Shown piece by piece: positions 19,963-28,967 of a stretch of 64,000 nt of DNA. Origin of the DNA: an uncultured Chloroflexota bacterium (GTDB lineage: Bacteria; Chloroflexota; Anaerolineae; Anaerolineales; Anaerolineaceae); NCBI GenBank assembly GCA_902786265.1, contig CADACE010000008.1, forward strand, positions 1 to 64,000. Direction: 5' to 3'. Made by a program: the position numbers and the translations under genes. Below the pieces are notes generated by a model. It was given only the letters and a program-made list of their open reading frames with translations, searched no databases and was not told the DNA's origin. Positions within the stretch are counted from its first letter, which is position 1; each line of letters opens with the position of its first letter.

Positions 19963-21168
19963 ATGATGTCGCAACTATTCCGCTATTTTCGTTGTTTTGT
20001 GATTCTGATCTTTATTTTTTCTCTGGGAATGATCCTTACCAGTCTGATACCAAACAGCGCGCTTGAACCCCAGTATTCAAAATCCATTGCACAATTGGAA
20101 AATGAAGAAATCTATCCGAATTATTTGTTTGGAGCGGATGCGGCTATCATGGATAATTTCACAGATAAGATCATGGTCAAAGCCTGCGGAATTTCAGAGG
20201 CTTATGACAATGTGATACAGGCTGCTTTTGGAAATAACGGCTACCCCCGCTATTGGAATGGTTATCTTCTTTTTCTTCGTCCTGTCCTTTCACAGTTTGC
20301 TTATCAGCAAATTCGCTATATTAATATGTTTTTACTGTTGATTTGCTTTTGTTTTTGCTTTTCGGGGATTCTCCACCAATTAAATATAGCAGCCGCACTT
20401 GGCTTTTGTATTTCAATTGCCGCCTGTTTTTTTGTTTTTATCGGAGAATCTCTTCAATATTTTTCGGTTTTTATGCTGCTGTTTATCGTGCTGATAATTA
20501 TCCTTTATGTTCCGGGATTTCAAAATAGAAACAACACAGCCCTTCTTTTGTTCGCAGCCGGAATGGTAACAAATTTTTTTGATTTGCTTACAGCCCCGCT
20601 TCTGACTATGGGATTTCCGCTCATTCTTATTCTTTCATTAAATGAAAAGAAAAATAATTCTTGTTCAATTGCCGGACAGATTTTTTCGATCATTATTCAT
20701 GCCATTTCCTGGGCTTGCGGGTATGCATTGTGCTGGGTCACCAAATGGGCGATAGCAACACTGATTTTCGGAGAAAATATATTCGCGGATGCCATGAAAA
20801 CAGCTGATCTGAGAGTAAACGGAAGCGAAGCTTTTCCGCTTGACCGGATGCTGATGTATAAACTGAATGTCAATACCTACTATTTTGCAAAAGGGCATAA
20901 ACCATTCATGTTTATTGCGGCTGCGATAGTCATCCTCATTGGTTTGCTTATCCTTCACCATAAAAAAAATTTAAAAAGCAGTCTGATCCCGGCCCTTTTT
21001 GTCGGGACATTTCCTTATATCTGGTTTTTTGTTTTCGCGAATCATTCACAGCTGCATTATTTTTATACATACAGAATTCAGGCAATCACTCTGTTCTCGA
21101 TTTTTGCGGCTTTGGGCAGTTCAATAGACTGGGAATACTATTTACCTGAGAAGAACGTTTTATTCTGA
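19963..21168 (+). CDS. Polytopic membrane protein of unknown function
   Basis: The 401 residues have an N-terminal membrane helix, an extracytoplasmic stretch of about 90 residues (containing YPRYWNGYLLFLRP), and then eight to nine further helices. This layout, one helix, a large external first loop, then a helix bundle, resembles GT-C type glycosyltransferases, but I see no clear DxD or equivalent motif. It is monocistronic with its own promoter, and no carbohydrate genes adjoin it. Confidence 0.65.
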   Translation: MMSQLFRYFRCFVILIFIFSLGMILTSLIPNSALEPQYSKSIAQLENEEIYPNYLFGADAAIMDNFTDKIMVKACGISEAYDNVIQAAFGNNGYPRYWNGYLLFLRPVLSQFAYQQIRYINMFLLLICFCFCFSGILHQLNIAAALGFCISIAACFFVFIGESLQYFSVFMLLFIVLIIILYVPGFQNRNNTALLLFAAGMVTNFFDLLTAPLLTMGFPLILILSLNEKKNNSCSIAGQIFSIIIHAISWACGYALCWVTKWAIATLIFGENIFADAMKTADLRVNGSEAFPLDRMLMYKLNVNTYYFAKGHKPFMFIAAAIVILIGLLILHHKKNLKSSLIPALFVGTFPYIWFFVFANHSQLHYFYTYRIQAITLFSIFAALGSSIDWEYYLPEKNVLF

Positions 21169-21417
21169 TCATTCTCTGTTTTTCGTTATATTTAAAAATA
21201 AATAAAAATTGTTGTATTTTTCGGATTAGCAGAAAACGGGTGTATAATTTTTAAAAATAAAAAAGATTGAATCGTTTGACGGTTAACTATAGAATGAAAA
21301 TACCAGTGAATCAGCTCACTGTTAATCAGAATACACTGTAAAGACCAAAATATTGGCAATGTGTCTATCAAAACTGTATATAATGTGTTAGTTTTTTTAT
21401 ATCAGCGAATTCTATGG
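21169..21417 (+). other. AT-rich gap upstream of recX
   Basis: No gene is seen. It holds two TATAAT boxes (21243-21248 and 21379-21384). The second has a TTGGCA 20 bases upstream, or 18 bases if TATATA at 21377 is taken as the -10. A small CAGTGA/TCACTG hairpin lies at 21304-21321. A short transcript ending at the terminator at 21418-21450 is possible. Confidence 0.3.
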
Positions 21418-21450
21418 AACCGTCAGGAGATACCTTTGGACGGTTTTTTT
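21418..21450 (+). terminator. Terminator-like hairpin directly before recX
   Basis: AACCGTC (21418-21424) pairs with GACGGTT (21439-21445) and is followed by a T-run ending at 21450, four bases before the recX ATG. An AGGAGA lies in the loop. It may end an upstream transcript or act as an attenuator of recX. Confidence 0.7.
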
Positions 21451-21454
21451 ATTT

Positions 21455-22090
21455 ATGGATGAGTATAAAATCACTCGATTAGCCGTACAGAAAAAAAATC
21501 CCAAACGAGTCAATGTCTATTTGGACGGGAATTTCGCGTTTGGATTGTACAGGGATACGGCGGCCTGGCTGGAAGTCGGCCAGATCCTATCCGATGAAAA
21601 AATAAAAGAACTGCTCGAAACAGACCAAAAAAACGAAGTTTATCAAAAAGCGCTTGATTTTATTTCTTTCAAGCCAAGAACTGTTCAGGAGACACGGGGT
21701 AAACTGCAAAAAGCAGGATATGATGAAAATATCATAGAAAAAACGCTTTCGGATCTAACCGAGAATGGTTTGCTGGATGATAAAAATTACGCGATCTTAT
21801 GGGTTGAGGAAAGAAACAGGCTCAAACCCAGAAGCAAACGCATGATATCCTATGAACTTCGGCAAAAGGGAATCTCTGATGAATTGATTCAATCCGCCGT
21901 TGAAGAAACAGATGATTTAGAAGCAGCTCTTGAAATTGCCGGAAAACGGCTTTTCCGTTATGAAGGCCTTTCCAAATTTGAATTTCGCAGCAAATTGGGA
22001 AATTACCTCGCCGGAAAAGGATTCTCTTATGATGTAATTTCAGAGACTACTCAAAAGCTTTGGCATCAAATAAGTTCTTCAACGAAATGA
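21455..22090 (+). CDS. recX: Regulatory protein RecX
   Basis: RecX inhibits RecA filament extension. The 211 residues contain the tandem three-helix repeats of the family (KALDFISFKPRTVQETRGKL; LTENGLLDDKNYAILWVEER; the RSKRMISYELRQKGI block). recA is not adjacent. No ribosome site is free immediately upstream because the terminator-like hairpin ends four bases before the ATG. Its only AGGAGA lies in that hairpin loop, 24 bases away. Confidence 0.9.
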   Translation: MDEYKITRLAVQKKNPKRVNVYLDGNFAFGLYRDTAAWLEVGQILSDEKIKELLETDQKNEVYQKALDFISFKPRTVQETRGKLQKAGYDENIIEKTLSDLTENGLLDDKNYAILWVEERNRLKPRSKRMISYELRQKGISDELIQSAVEETDDLEAALEIAGKRLFRYEGLSKFEFRSKLGNYLAGKGFSYDVISETTQKLWHQISSSTK

Positions 22091-22115
22091 TATCTGATAT
22101 TGGGATGGTTGATTT

Positions 22116-23711
22116 ATGGGAAAACACTTGTCGATTTTGTTAGCGGTCAAACCAGATGCCGCTGCGCCCGGACCGTCAGGAATACCGGTTTGGTTGTTTA
22201 TCATCTGTATCGTAATAATTGCTGCCGCCGCATATATAGTAGCGAATTACCTTGCCCGCTCCATGAATAAAAAATTCATTCATGAGCAGCAGCAGGATGC
22301 GGAAAATATTATTCTTGTAAGCCGTGAAAAAGCCCAGCTTATCGAATCTGACGCAAAGGATAACGCGATCAATATCCTGAAAGAAGCTGAGAATGAAATT
22401 CAGCGAAGACGGGGCGAATTGACCCGTGAAGACGACAGACTCCAAAAGAAACGAATTGACCTCGACCACCGTGTTGAAAAAATTGAACAGCGGGAAAACA
22501 ACCTGAACAAGCGTCAAAGCACACTGGATAAGCGCCAGAACGATATCGAAAAGATGTCTTCTAAACAGCTTGAAGAGCTTCAGCGTGTTTCCAATATGAC
22601 TGTCGCGGAAGCAAGGCAGGAACTGCTGACAAAAGTCGAACATGAAGCACACAGCGACATGGCACGCATTATCCGCCAGATCGAACAGGAAGCCCGTGTT
22701 GAGGGAGATAAAAAGGCAAGAGAAATTTTAGCGACCGCGATTCAAAGGGTTGCTTCAGATCAGGTCAATGAAATTACAACATCTATCGTCAATCTCCCGG
22801 GTGAGGAAATGAAGGGTAGAATCGTAGGCCGCAACGGACGCAACATCCGGGCGTTCGAACAGGCTGCAGGTGTTGACGTGATTGTTGACGATACTCCGGA
22901 AGCTGTCATGATTTCCTGTTTTGATCCGATCCGCCGTGAGATCGCGCGCCGCTCTCTTGATCGTTTGATTCAGGACGGCAGGATCCATCCGGCTCATATC
23001 GAAAAAGTCTTGAACGAAGAGGAAAAAGAAGTATCCAAGCTCATCGTTGAAGCAGGTGAACAGGCGACTTATGAAGCCGGTGTTGTAGGTCTGCATCCTG
23101 AGATCATAAAGATGCTCGGACGTCTGAAATATCGTACATCTTACGGTCAGAATCAGCTGAACCATTCTATTGAGACATCAAAATTAGCTTCGGTGATCGC
23201 GTCCGAATTAGGCGCGGATGTGGAACTTGCCCGCCTTGGAGCCCTGCTTCATGACCTTGGCAAATCCATGGATCATAACACGGAAGGTACACACGCTAAA
23301 ATCGGTGCGGAATTCGCGAAACGTTATGGCGTCAACGCCAAGGCAGTAAATATCATAGCAAGCCATCACCATGAAGTGGAACAGGAATCCGTAGAAGCTG
23401 TTATCGTTGAAGCTGCCGACGCCATTTCAGGAGCACGTCCCGGTGCGCGGCGTGAAGATCTTGATCAGTATATCAAGCGATTGCGGGCTCTGGAAGAAAT
23501 CGCGAACTCCCATAAAGGCGTTTCAAACTCTTACGCGATTCAGGCAGGACGTGAAGTCCGCATTATCGTTACACCGGAAGAGGTTGATGATTATACTGCA
23601 CAGCAGATGGCCAGAGATATTGCCAACCAGGTAGAGGAAACCATGCAGTATCCGGGACAGATCAAAGTGACAGTTATTCGTGAAACCCGCGCGGTTGAAT
23701 ATGCGAAATAA
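22116..23711 (+). CDS. rny: Ribonuclease Y
   Basis: This membrane-anchored endoribonuclease initiates mRNA decay. The 531 residues show an N-terminal helix (about 24-47), a long coiled coil (about 50-200, rich in Arg/Glu/Gln), a KH domain (GRIVGRNGRNIRAFEQAAG, about 222-290) and an HD domain (LGALLHDLGKSMDH near residue 378; ASHHHEVE). The C-terminal end EYAK is typical. A slightly extended periplasmic N-terminus (AVKPDAAAPGPSG) precedes the anchor. It lies 25 bases after recX and ends at a strong terminator. Confidence 0.96.
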   Translation: MGKHLSILLAVKPDAAAPGPSGIPVWLFIICIVIIAAAAYIVANYLARSMNKKFIHEQQQDAENIILVSREKAQLIESDAKDNAINILKEAENEIQRRRGELTREDDRLQKKRIDLDHRVEKIEQRENNLNKRQSTLDKRQNDIEKMSSKQLEELQRVSNMTVAEARQELLTKVEHEAHSDMARIIRQIEQEARVEGDKKAREILATAIQRVASDQVNEITTSIVNLPGEEMKGRIVGRNGRNIRAFEQAAGVDVIVDDTPEAVMISCFDPIRREIARRSLDRLIQDGRIHPAHIEKVLNEEEKEVSKLIVEAGEQATYEAGVVGLHPEIIKMLGRLKYRTSYGQNQLNHSIETSKLASVIASELGADVELARLGALLHDLGKSMDHNTEGTHAKIGAEFAKRYGVNAKAVNIIASHHHEVEQESVEAVIVEAADAISGARPGARREDLDQYIKRLRALEEIANSHKGVSNSYAIQAGREVRIIVTPEEVDDYTAQQMARDIANQVEETMQYPGQIKVTVIRETRAVEYAK

Positions 23712-23728
23712 TGATTAAAGAAGATAAA

Positions 23729-23766
23729 TAAAAACAAAAGCGTCATTATTTGGCGCTTTTGTTTTT
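23729..23766 (+). terminator. Terminator after rny
   Basis: AAAAACAAAAGCG and CGCTTTTGTTTTT form a 13-bp stem plus a G-T pair around ATTATTT, with a T-run in the 3' arm. It also contains the likely -35 of the next gene. Confidence 0.88.
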
Positions 23767-23779
23767 AATGAGCTATAAT
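23750..23779 (+). promoter_or_regulatory. Promoter inside the rny terminator, suggesting a leaderless mRNA
   Basis: TTGGCG (23750-23755) and TATAAT (23774-23779) are spaced by 18 bases. The first base of the best start codon, ATG 23786, lies 7 bases after the -10, where transcription would begin. There is no ribosome site. Confidence 0.5.
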
Positions 23780-23785
23780 TTTATT

Positions 23786-26221
23786 ATGTTATTTGGAACC
23801 GGTGGAATAAATTTATTCGGAAATCGTTTGCCTGACCGGCAAATGAATTTTGATATTAATCTTCTTCCCATGAACTTATCAGAGGGTCGGAATATCGGCG
23901 AATTGTCGGGATTGTTTCTGTATACTGCCCCGAAAAAAGTTGAAAGCAGCCGTCAAGCCGATATTTTTATTGTCCTGTTTTATGTAGACAACATCCAGAT
24001 ATCAGAATCAAGAATGAGAACCTGGGCAAATATTCTTGCCGATACATACTATACTGCCCGTGGCTCATTTACAATGGGAATGGCATCCGCGATCAAAAAG
24101 CTGGCGGCTTATCTTGCTAAGGAAAATAAAGGACAGATAATGCCGGTAATTTACATGAATACGGCTGTTCTCAGGGACAGATCGCTTATGATCGCACATG
24201 CCGGTCCGGTTCACACTACAGTGATTTCTTCAGATAAAGTACAGAACTTCAATGATGAAGCATGCTTGCCGATACAGATCACACACAATGAATTAAGTTT
24301 TTTTACAGCAGATGTTCATTCTGAAGATATTATTCTTCTGTGTCCGAATGTCCCAAATGATTGGACAAATTCCGCTATCATGGAAGTTACCGGGGATTCC
24401 CCTCTCAATGCCATTCGGTTCCTTTTAGACCGGTCCGGCGGAAACCTGCAGGCTGCAGTAATTCAATTAAAAACAGGAAAAGGACAGATCTCATTTCGGT
24501 CTAAAACACAGATCACAGCGAATGTTCAGGAAGAAAAACAATCCAAAAACAAAAATGAATCAGAGAAAAAACGCAATTCTTCAGATCTGATCAATCCATT
24601 TGAAACCCTGCCCGGTACAAATGACATTCCGATTGACAGGCCACTGATCCGTCAAAGAAAATCGATGGAACTCTTCGATGAAACACCTGTTGAAACTAAC
24701 AATCAGCAGCCGAAAAATTCAGCCGAAACTGATTCAACTGAAGATGTCCAATCAAAAGAAGATGAAGGACAAACAAAAGTTTCACTCACAGGAGATCAGG
24801 AACTTCCCGGAGCGGAGAATTTGCCATACGATTTTTCTGAAGAAAACCCGGATAAAAGGCGGAATTCAGAAGAAAAATCATTAATGAGGAAAAAGACTCC
24901 GGCAAATCGTTCAAAATCCGATGTTGGTCTCTCAAATGAAAAACAGAAAACAAAAAAGAAGACAAGAAGAAAGCTGAATGCAAAACGTTTTGTTTTGATT
25001 TTGGTTTGCGGTTTACTGATTCCGATATTGGTTGTCTCTGTTTTGTTTTTTATCTATTCCGGAAGAAGTAAAAACCAGCTTCATGAAGAATATCTGTCAC
25101 TGGGTGTTGCTGCGGCACAAAAGGCCATTGATGCGAATTCATTGCAGGACAAAGAATCTCTTTGGACGGAATCTTTATCATACACTGAGCAGGCGCTTAG
25201 TTACGGAAATTCCCAGGCGGCCAGAGATTTGCGTAAACAAGCTATGACAATGATAGATCAAATCAATGGCGGTATCAGCGCGATCTACAACTATGCGAAT
25301 CAAAATAAACTGCCTCAGGGTTTGAATATCACAGAAATATCCACTTCAGGACAATTTACATATGCTCTTGATTCCACCAGCGGTTCTGTTTTACGGTTTT
25401 CAGCAAGCGGCAATGGACTTTCCCTTGACAGTAATTTCACCTGTTCACCCGGGATCTATAGGCAAATAGAGAAAGAAGCAGCCGAAGAAGAAAATAAAGA
25501 AAATAAAGATATTAAGACTGTCAAAGTAAACCCGCTGGTAGGCTTTTTCACATTACCCGCAGGAAATCCTCATGGTTTTGTTTTAGCCGGAATTGACGCG
25601 GATGCAAATATTATTTACTGTACAGGGAACAAGAACAACAGAGCACAGGAGCTCATAAAACCCAACACAAGAAATTTTACTGTTTCTTCTGTTTATTTTT
25701 CAAATAATTCTCTGTATATTCTTGACACCCAGGAATCTGTAATGTGGGAATACTTATTCAATAATTCGGAAGGCTTTATCTATGAACCCTCCAATTACTA
25801 TGGGTCGTATACGCCATTTCTTTCTGATATTATTGATTTTGCCATGTTTAAAGAATACAGCTATTTTCTCCGCAATAACAGCACGCTGCTTGTTTGTGAT
25901 TACACCGGTTACAGACCTGATTGTCAGGAATACACGAATATTCAGAATGAGGATAAATCCGTATATATCGGGTTTAACAGCCATCATTTTAAGAAAATAC
26001 TTGTAAATGTTTCTCCTGATAATTCAATTTATATCATGGATGAAAAGCTTCAATCTGTATTAAACCTTTCTGTGAAATTAAATTACATACGCTATATTGT
26101 TCCAAACCGTTCCATAGACGAAATTTCACAATATTCAAAAGCCTCCGGTTTCGGAATTACCGGACAAAACCGTCTGCTTTGGAGTTATCAAAACGATTTA
26201 TATATTGCTAACATGCCATAA
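23786..26221 (+). CDS. Large three-part protein: PP2C-like N-domain, disordered linker, membrane helix, extracytoplasmic propeller-like domain
   Basis: The 811-residue product (from ATG 23786) has a folded N-terminal part to about residue 250. Segments such as GSFTMGMASAIKKLAAYLA and SLMIAHAGPVHTTVI recall PP2C-like folds, though I cannot see the paired Asp metal motifs. Residues about 250-400 are Glu/Ser/Lys-rich and disordered. One membrane helix lies at about 402-425. The outer domain has recurring short hydrophobic strands (SVYFSNNSLYILDTQESVMW) like a beta-propeller. A similar inside-sensor/outside-propeller layout exists in several uncharacterised Chloroflexota proteins. Upstream in-frame TTG/ATG codons at 23750 and 23768 overlap the terminator and are less likely. 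Confidence 0.6.
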   Translation: MLFGTGGINLFGNRLPDRQMNFDINLLPMNLSEGRNIGELSGLFLYTAPKKVESSRQADIFIVLFYVDNIQISESRMRTWANILADTYYTARGSFTMGMASAIKKLAAYLAKENKGQIMPVIYMNTAVLRDRSLMIAHAGPVHTTVISSDKVQNFNDEACLPIQITHNELSFFTADVHSEDIILLCPNVPNDWTNSAIMEVTGDSPLNAIRFLLDRSGGNLQAAVIQLKTGKGQISFRSKTQITANVQEEKQSKNKNESEKKRNSSDLINPFETLPGTNDIPIDRPLIRQRKSMELFDETPVETNNQQPKNSAETDSTEDVQSKEDEGQTKVSLTGDQELPGAENLPYDFSEENPDKRRNSEEKSLMRKKTPANRSKSDVGLSNEKQKTKKKTRRKLNAKRFVLILVCGLLIPILVVSVLFFIYSGRSKNQLHEEYLSLGVAAAQKAIDANSLQDKESLWTESLSYTEQALSYGNSQAARDLRKQAMTMIDQINGGISAIYNYANQNKLPQGLNITEISTSGQFTYALDSTSGSVLRFSASGNGLSLDSNFTCSPGIYRQIEKEAAEEENKENKDIKTVKVNPLVGFFTLPAGNPHGFVLAGIDADANIIYCTGNKNNRAQELIKPNTRNFTVSSVYFSNNSLYILDTQESVMWEYLFNNSEGFIYEPSNYYGSYTPFLSDIIDFAMFKEYSYFLRNNSTLLVCDYTGYRPDCQEYTNIQNEDKSVYIGFNSHHFKKILVNVSPDNSIYIMDEKLQSVLNLSVKLNYIRYIVPNRSIDEISQYSKASGFGITGQNRLLWSYQNDLYIANMP

Positions 26222-26247
26222 AGTAAAAAAATAAAGGAGCTGTATAA

Positions 26248-27435
26248 ATGGTAATAAATTACACGGAAATCAAAAGTGCCATAACCCCCATAAACCGGGA
26301 GCATGTTCAGGCTTTTCTTTCAGATATTGAAAAAGCCGGAGGCTTTAAACTTGAAAAATGCGATATGGAATCATATGCAGGAAGTGATTTCTGCCTGATT
26401 TACATCATGACCGGAGGCACAGAAGGTATTTTTCTTAAAAATCTGGAAATTTTCACTTCAAAACCCTGCTATATCCTTACAAGCGGAGAAAGCAACTCTC
26501 TTGCGGCATCTATGGAAATTCTTTCATATCTGAAAAACCGGGGCTATCAGGGAGAAATTCTGCATGGTTCTCCGAAAAGAATAGCTGACAGGATAAACAG
26601 CCTCTGCCGGACAAGCCAGACACTCAAAAAGCTGAACGGAGCAAAAGTCGGTACGATTGGAGGCTCTTCTGACTGGCTGATTGACAGCGAACCGGATGCA
26701 GAAGCTTATAAGAATATTCTTGGCATTGAAATTGTAAATATTCCCATGGATGAATTAGTCAGTGAGATCAAAAAAGGCGGATACATACACAATCAATGGA
26801 CTGATCATCTTCTGTCACTGGGATATGATAGAAGTGAAATGGAAAAATCATTGAACGTATATGGTGCAATAAAACGACTTACGGAAAGATATGATTTAAT
26901 TGGTGTTACAGTTCGTTGTTTTGACCTGCTCACATCCGTAAAGACAACCGGATGTCTGGCTCTGGCTGTTTTGAATGCAGAAGGAATTTATGCAGGATGT
27001 GAAGGAGATATGCCGTCACTGATTTCCATGATCATCCTGGGTGAAACATCAAAGAAGCCTGTTTTCATGTGCAATTTGAACAGAATCGACACGGAAAACA
27101 AGGAGCTTATATTTGCTCATTGCACACTTCCCGCAAATATGCCTTATGAAATGTCTTTGACAACACATTATGAATCAGGGATCGGTGTTGCAATCGCGGG
27201 GTCTATCCCCGAACAGGAAATGACAATATTCAAAATTTCCAATGACCTGAGACAATGCTTTGCCGCGGAAGGAAAAATTATCGAAAACCGCAGAGAACCA
27301 AATTTGTGCCGGACGCAAATCAAGGTCTCTTTGGATCATTATGAATATTTTCTCACAAATCCGATTGCCAACCATCATTGCATTTGTCTTGGAAATTATC
27401 AAACTGCGTTGGAAGATTTCTATCGGAATATGTAA
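26248..27435 (+). CDS. Sugar isomerase-like protein (L-fucose/arabinose isomerase fold)
   Basis: The 395-residue protein resembles the fucose/arabinose isomerase superfamily. The segment VRCFDLLTSVKTTGCLALAV followed by GIYAGCEGDMPSLISMIILG matches the active-site half, with a conserved Glu-x-Asp metal-type pair. The N-terminal Rossmann-like half (CYILTSGESNSLAASMEI) is also of that type. The substrate is unknown; it is not next to other sugar genes. A clear AAAGGAG site precedes the start, and a terminator follows. Confidence 0.6.
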   Translation: MVINYTEIKSAITPINREHVQAFLSDIEKAGGFKLEKCDMESYAGSDFCLIYIMTGGTEGIFLKNLEIFTSKPCYILTSGESNSLAASMEILSYLKNRGYQGEILHGSPKRIADRINSLCRTSQTLKKLNGAKVGTIGGSSDWLIDSEPDAEAYKNILGIEIVNIPMDELVSEIKKGGYIHNQWTDHLLSLGYDRSEMEKSLNVYGAIKRLTERYDLIGVTVRCFDLLTSVKTTGCLALAVLNAEGIYAGCEGDMPSLISMIILGETSKKPVFMCNLNRIDTENKELIFAHCTLPANMPYEMSLTTHYESGIGVAIAGSIPEQEMTIFKISNDLRQCFAAEGKIIENRREPNLCRTQIKVSLDHYEYFLTNPIANHHCICLGNYQTALEDFYRNM

Positions 27436-27457
27436 GAAATCAATTTAAATTATAAGA

Positions 27458-27495
27458 AATGAGGCCGGGACCAAAACAGTCTCAGCCTCATTTTT
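27458..27495 (+). terminator. Terminator after the isomerase-like gene
   Basis: AATGAGGC/GCCTCATT arms with an inner GGGAC/GTCTC pairing, then TTTTT. It ends two bases before the stop of the convergent YtxH gene. Confidence 0.85.
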
Positions 27496-27496
27496 A

Positions 27497-27709
27497 TTAT
27501 TCACCCCATCGATGTTTGAGATCTGCTTCCAGATCCTCACGTTTCTTTTGCTTTCCTAACTCATAATCTAATTTTATTTCATCAAAACTGCTGCGAATAT
27601 CTTCTCGAATTTCTTCACCTGATTTAGGTGTTAATAAAGAAGCAGCTGCAATTCCTGCGATTCCGCCCACAATAATACCAAATGTAAATTTTATAATAGT
27701 GCCAAACAT
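27497..27709 (-). CDS. YtxH-type small membrane protein
   Basis: The 70 residues comprise one glycine-rich helix (GIIVGGIAGIAAASLL) followed by TPKSGEEIREDIRSSF, the hallmark of YtxH/gas-vesicle-like stress proteins, and a charged amphipathic tail. The function of the family is unclear; it is often linked to envelope stress. AGAGGT precedes the ATG. It is the last gene of a four-gene - strand cluster. Confidence 0.8.
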   Translation of the reverse strand: MFGTIIKFTFGIIVGGIAGIAAASLLTPKSGEEIREDIRSSFDEIKLDYELGKQKKREDLEADLKHRWGE

Positions 27710-27735
27710 ATGACCTCTTTTCTGCTTTCATTGTA

Positions 27736-28776
27736 TCACCCTTCAATTCTGCTTTCCAGAATTCGGGCTTTTTCATTTAATAAAGTTTCAAAAATATTCA
27801 GGTTATTATAAGGGTTCAATTCATTTTGAAGCATCTCTGCTCTCGCAGCACCGTAAGATGCAGCTTTTATATAATTATAAGTCTCATTTATTCCGACAAT
27901 ATACGCACCACAGAAACATGACAATTCACCTATTTTTTCAAAAGGTTCTTTATAATCTACACGCAAATACTTCACTTTTTTGTCCGCACGATTAATAAAC
28001 ATATACGACCGGTTTTCGGTTTTTATTATGATATTTTCAGCACCGTAATCCAGGAGAATTTTCATCATATCCTCTAATTGGCTGATGCGATATTTTTCAA
28101 AAAAGAGATTTCTTACCTGTCTTTCACGTACGATAAAGGCAGTTAAACCATTTACCAGTGTTTTCACGCTTTCAAAAAAATATGGATGCATGTAACCGTT
28201 TCCGGCTTGAATTGTGATCGTTCTTTTATTTCCTCCGGGGAATGCCTGAGGCAATAAATTGTGTGATAAATAATCCAGGGGACACAGGTGAATACATCTT
28301 GCTTCAAGATATTCCGTCGGTATGTCTCTGGCAAGTATCGTTTCAGAGGTTCTTTCCGTCAGACTGTCTGTTGCTTTTTTTTTGATATTAAATCCCAATA
28401 ATTCTTTCGGAAAAGGTTTGCCGGCTTTAAAATATTGTGTGAGAACACTCTGATCCTTGCGTGAAGGATACCCGTTTTCATTGTTCAGGTCAAAATATGA
28501 AATGAAATTTCGCTGTTCAAGGTCAGAATTGACCTTTTTTATGCCATGTGTACTGAATTCATATTTTTTCAATAAAGAGAGGAAATCGTCAGGATAATTC
28601 GAGTTGATTCGGGCTACTAATCCGGGATGTCTTTCTTTCGGGCTCATTCCAATTGCGGCATAAAGTAATTCTCCGCCTGGAATATCATTTATATTTTCAC
28701 CTTCAGCCGTTAGAATAAAATCCCGGGTCAGTCTTCCGATGATAATATATGGAGAATAATTGTTTTCTCCGGCCAT
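27736..28776 (-). CDS. PfkB-fold protein, probably without kinase activity
   Basis: The 346-residue protein follows the ribokinase/PfkB plan: a GGELLYAAIG segment near the N-terminus (residues about 33-42, the usual GG sugar motif), a central alpha/beta body, and a C-terminal region where kinases carry the anion-hole/catalytic DTxGAGD motif. Here that place reads FEKIGELSCFCGAYIVG: the GAGD core and its catalytic Asp are not conserved. It may be an inactive or re-purposed member. It is embedded among small membrane proteins, which is unusual for a sugar kinase. The assignment is by motif spacing only. Confidence 0.55.
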   Translation of the reverse strand: MAGENNYSPYIIIGRLTRDFILTAEGENINDIPGGELLYAAIGMSPKERHPGLVARINSNYPDDFLSLLKKYEFSTHGIKKVNSDLEQRNFISYFDLNNENGYPSRKDQSVLTQYFKAGKPFPKELLGFNIKKKATDSLTERTSETILARDIPTEYLEARCIHLCPLDYLSHNLLPQAFPGGNKRTITIQAGNGYMHPYFFESVKTLVNGLTAFIVRERQVRNLFFEKYRISQLEDMMKILLDYGAENIIIKTENRSYMFINRADKKVKYLRVDYKEPFEKIGELSCFCGAYIVGINETYNYIKAASYGAARAEMLQNELNPYNNLNIFETLLNEKARILESRIEG

Positions 28777-28778
28777 TT

Positions 28779-28964
28779 TTATTTAAAAGCAATTTTCTGC
28801 ACTGCATTCAGTGCTGCAATACCGACTTTTGCTCCATTTTTCAGAGAAAGGTCTACCTCAGTATTTTTCTCTACGGCGTTATTGATACTGATTATTCCTG
28901 CAACAATTCCGATCACTAAACCACCGAGGCTGTAATAAAGCAGTGTTTTTGTTTTCCAACTCAT
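28779..28964 (-). CDS. Small membrane protein
   Basis: The 61 residues have one glycine-zipper type helix (GGLVIGIVAGIISINN) and a polar C-terminal helix. No family is recognised. It lies 2 bases from the PfkB-like gene and 3 from the next, so the cluster is tightly packed. Confidence 0.65.
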   Translation of the reverse strand: MSWKTKTLLYYSLGGLVIGIVAGIISINNAVEKNTEVDLSLKNGAKVGIAALNAVQKIAFK

Positions 28965-28967
28965 ATA

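Noticed and set aside
27465..27477. Thirteen-base CCGGGACCAAAAC also at 46966-46978
   Set aside because: A 13-base match is expected by chance many times in a 64-kb window.
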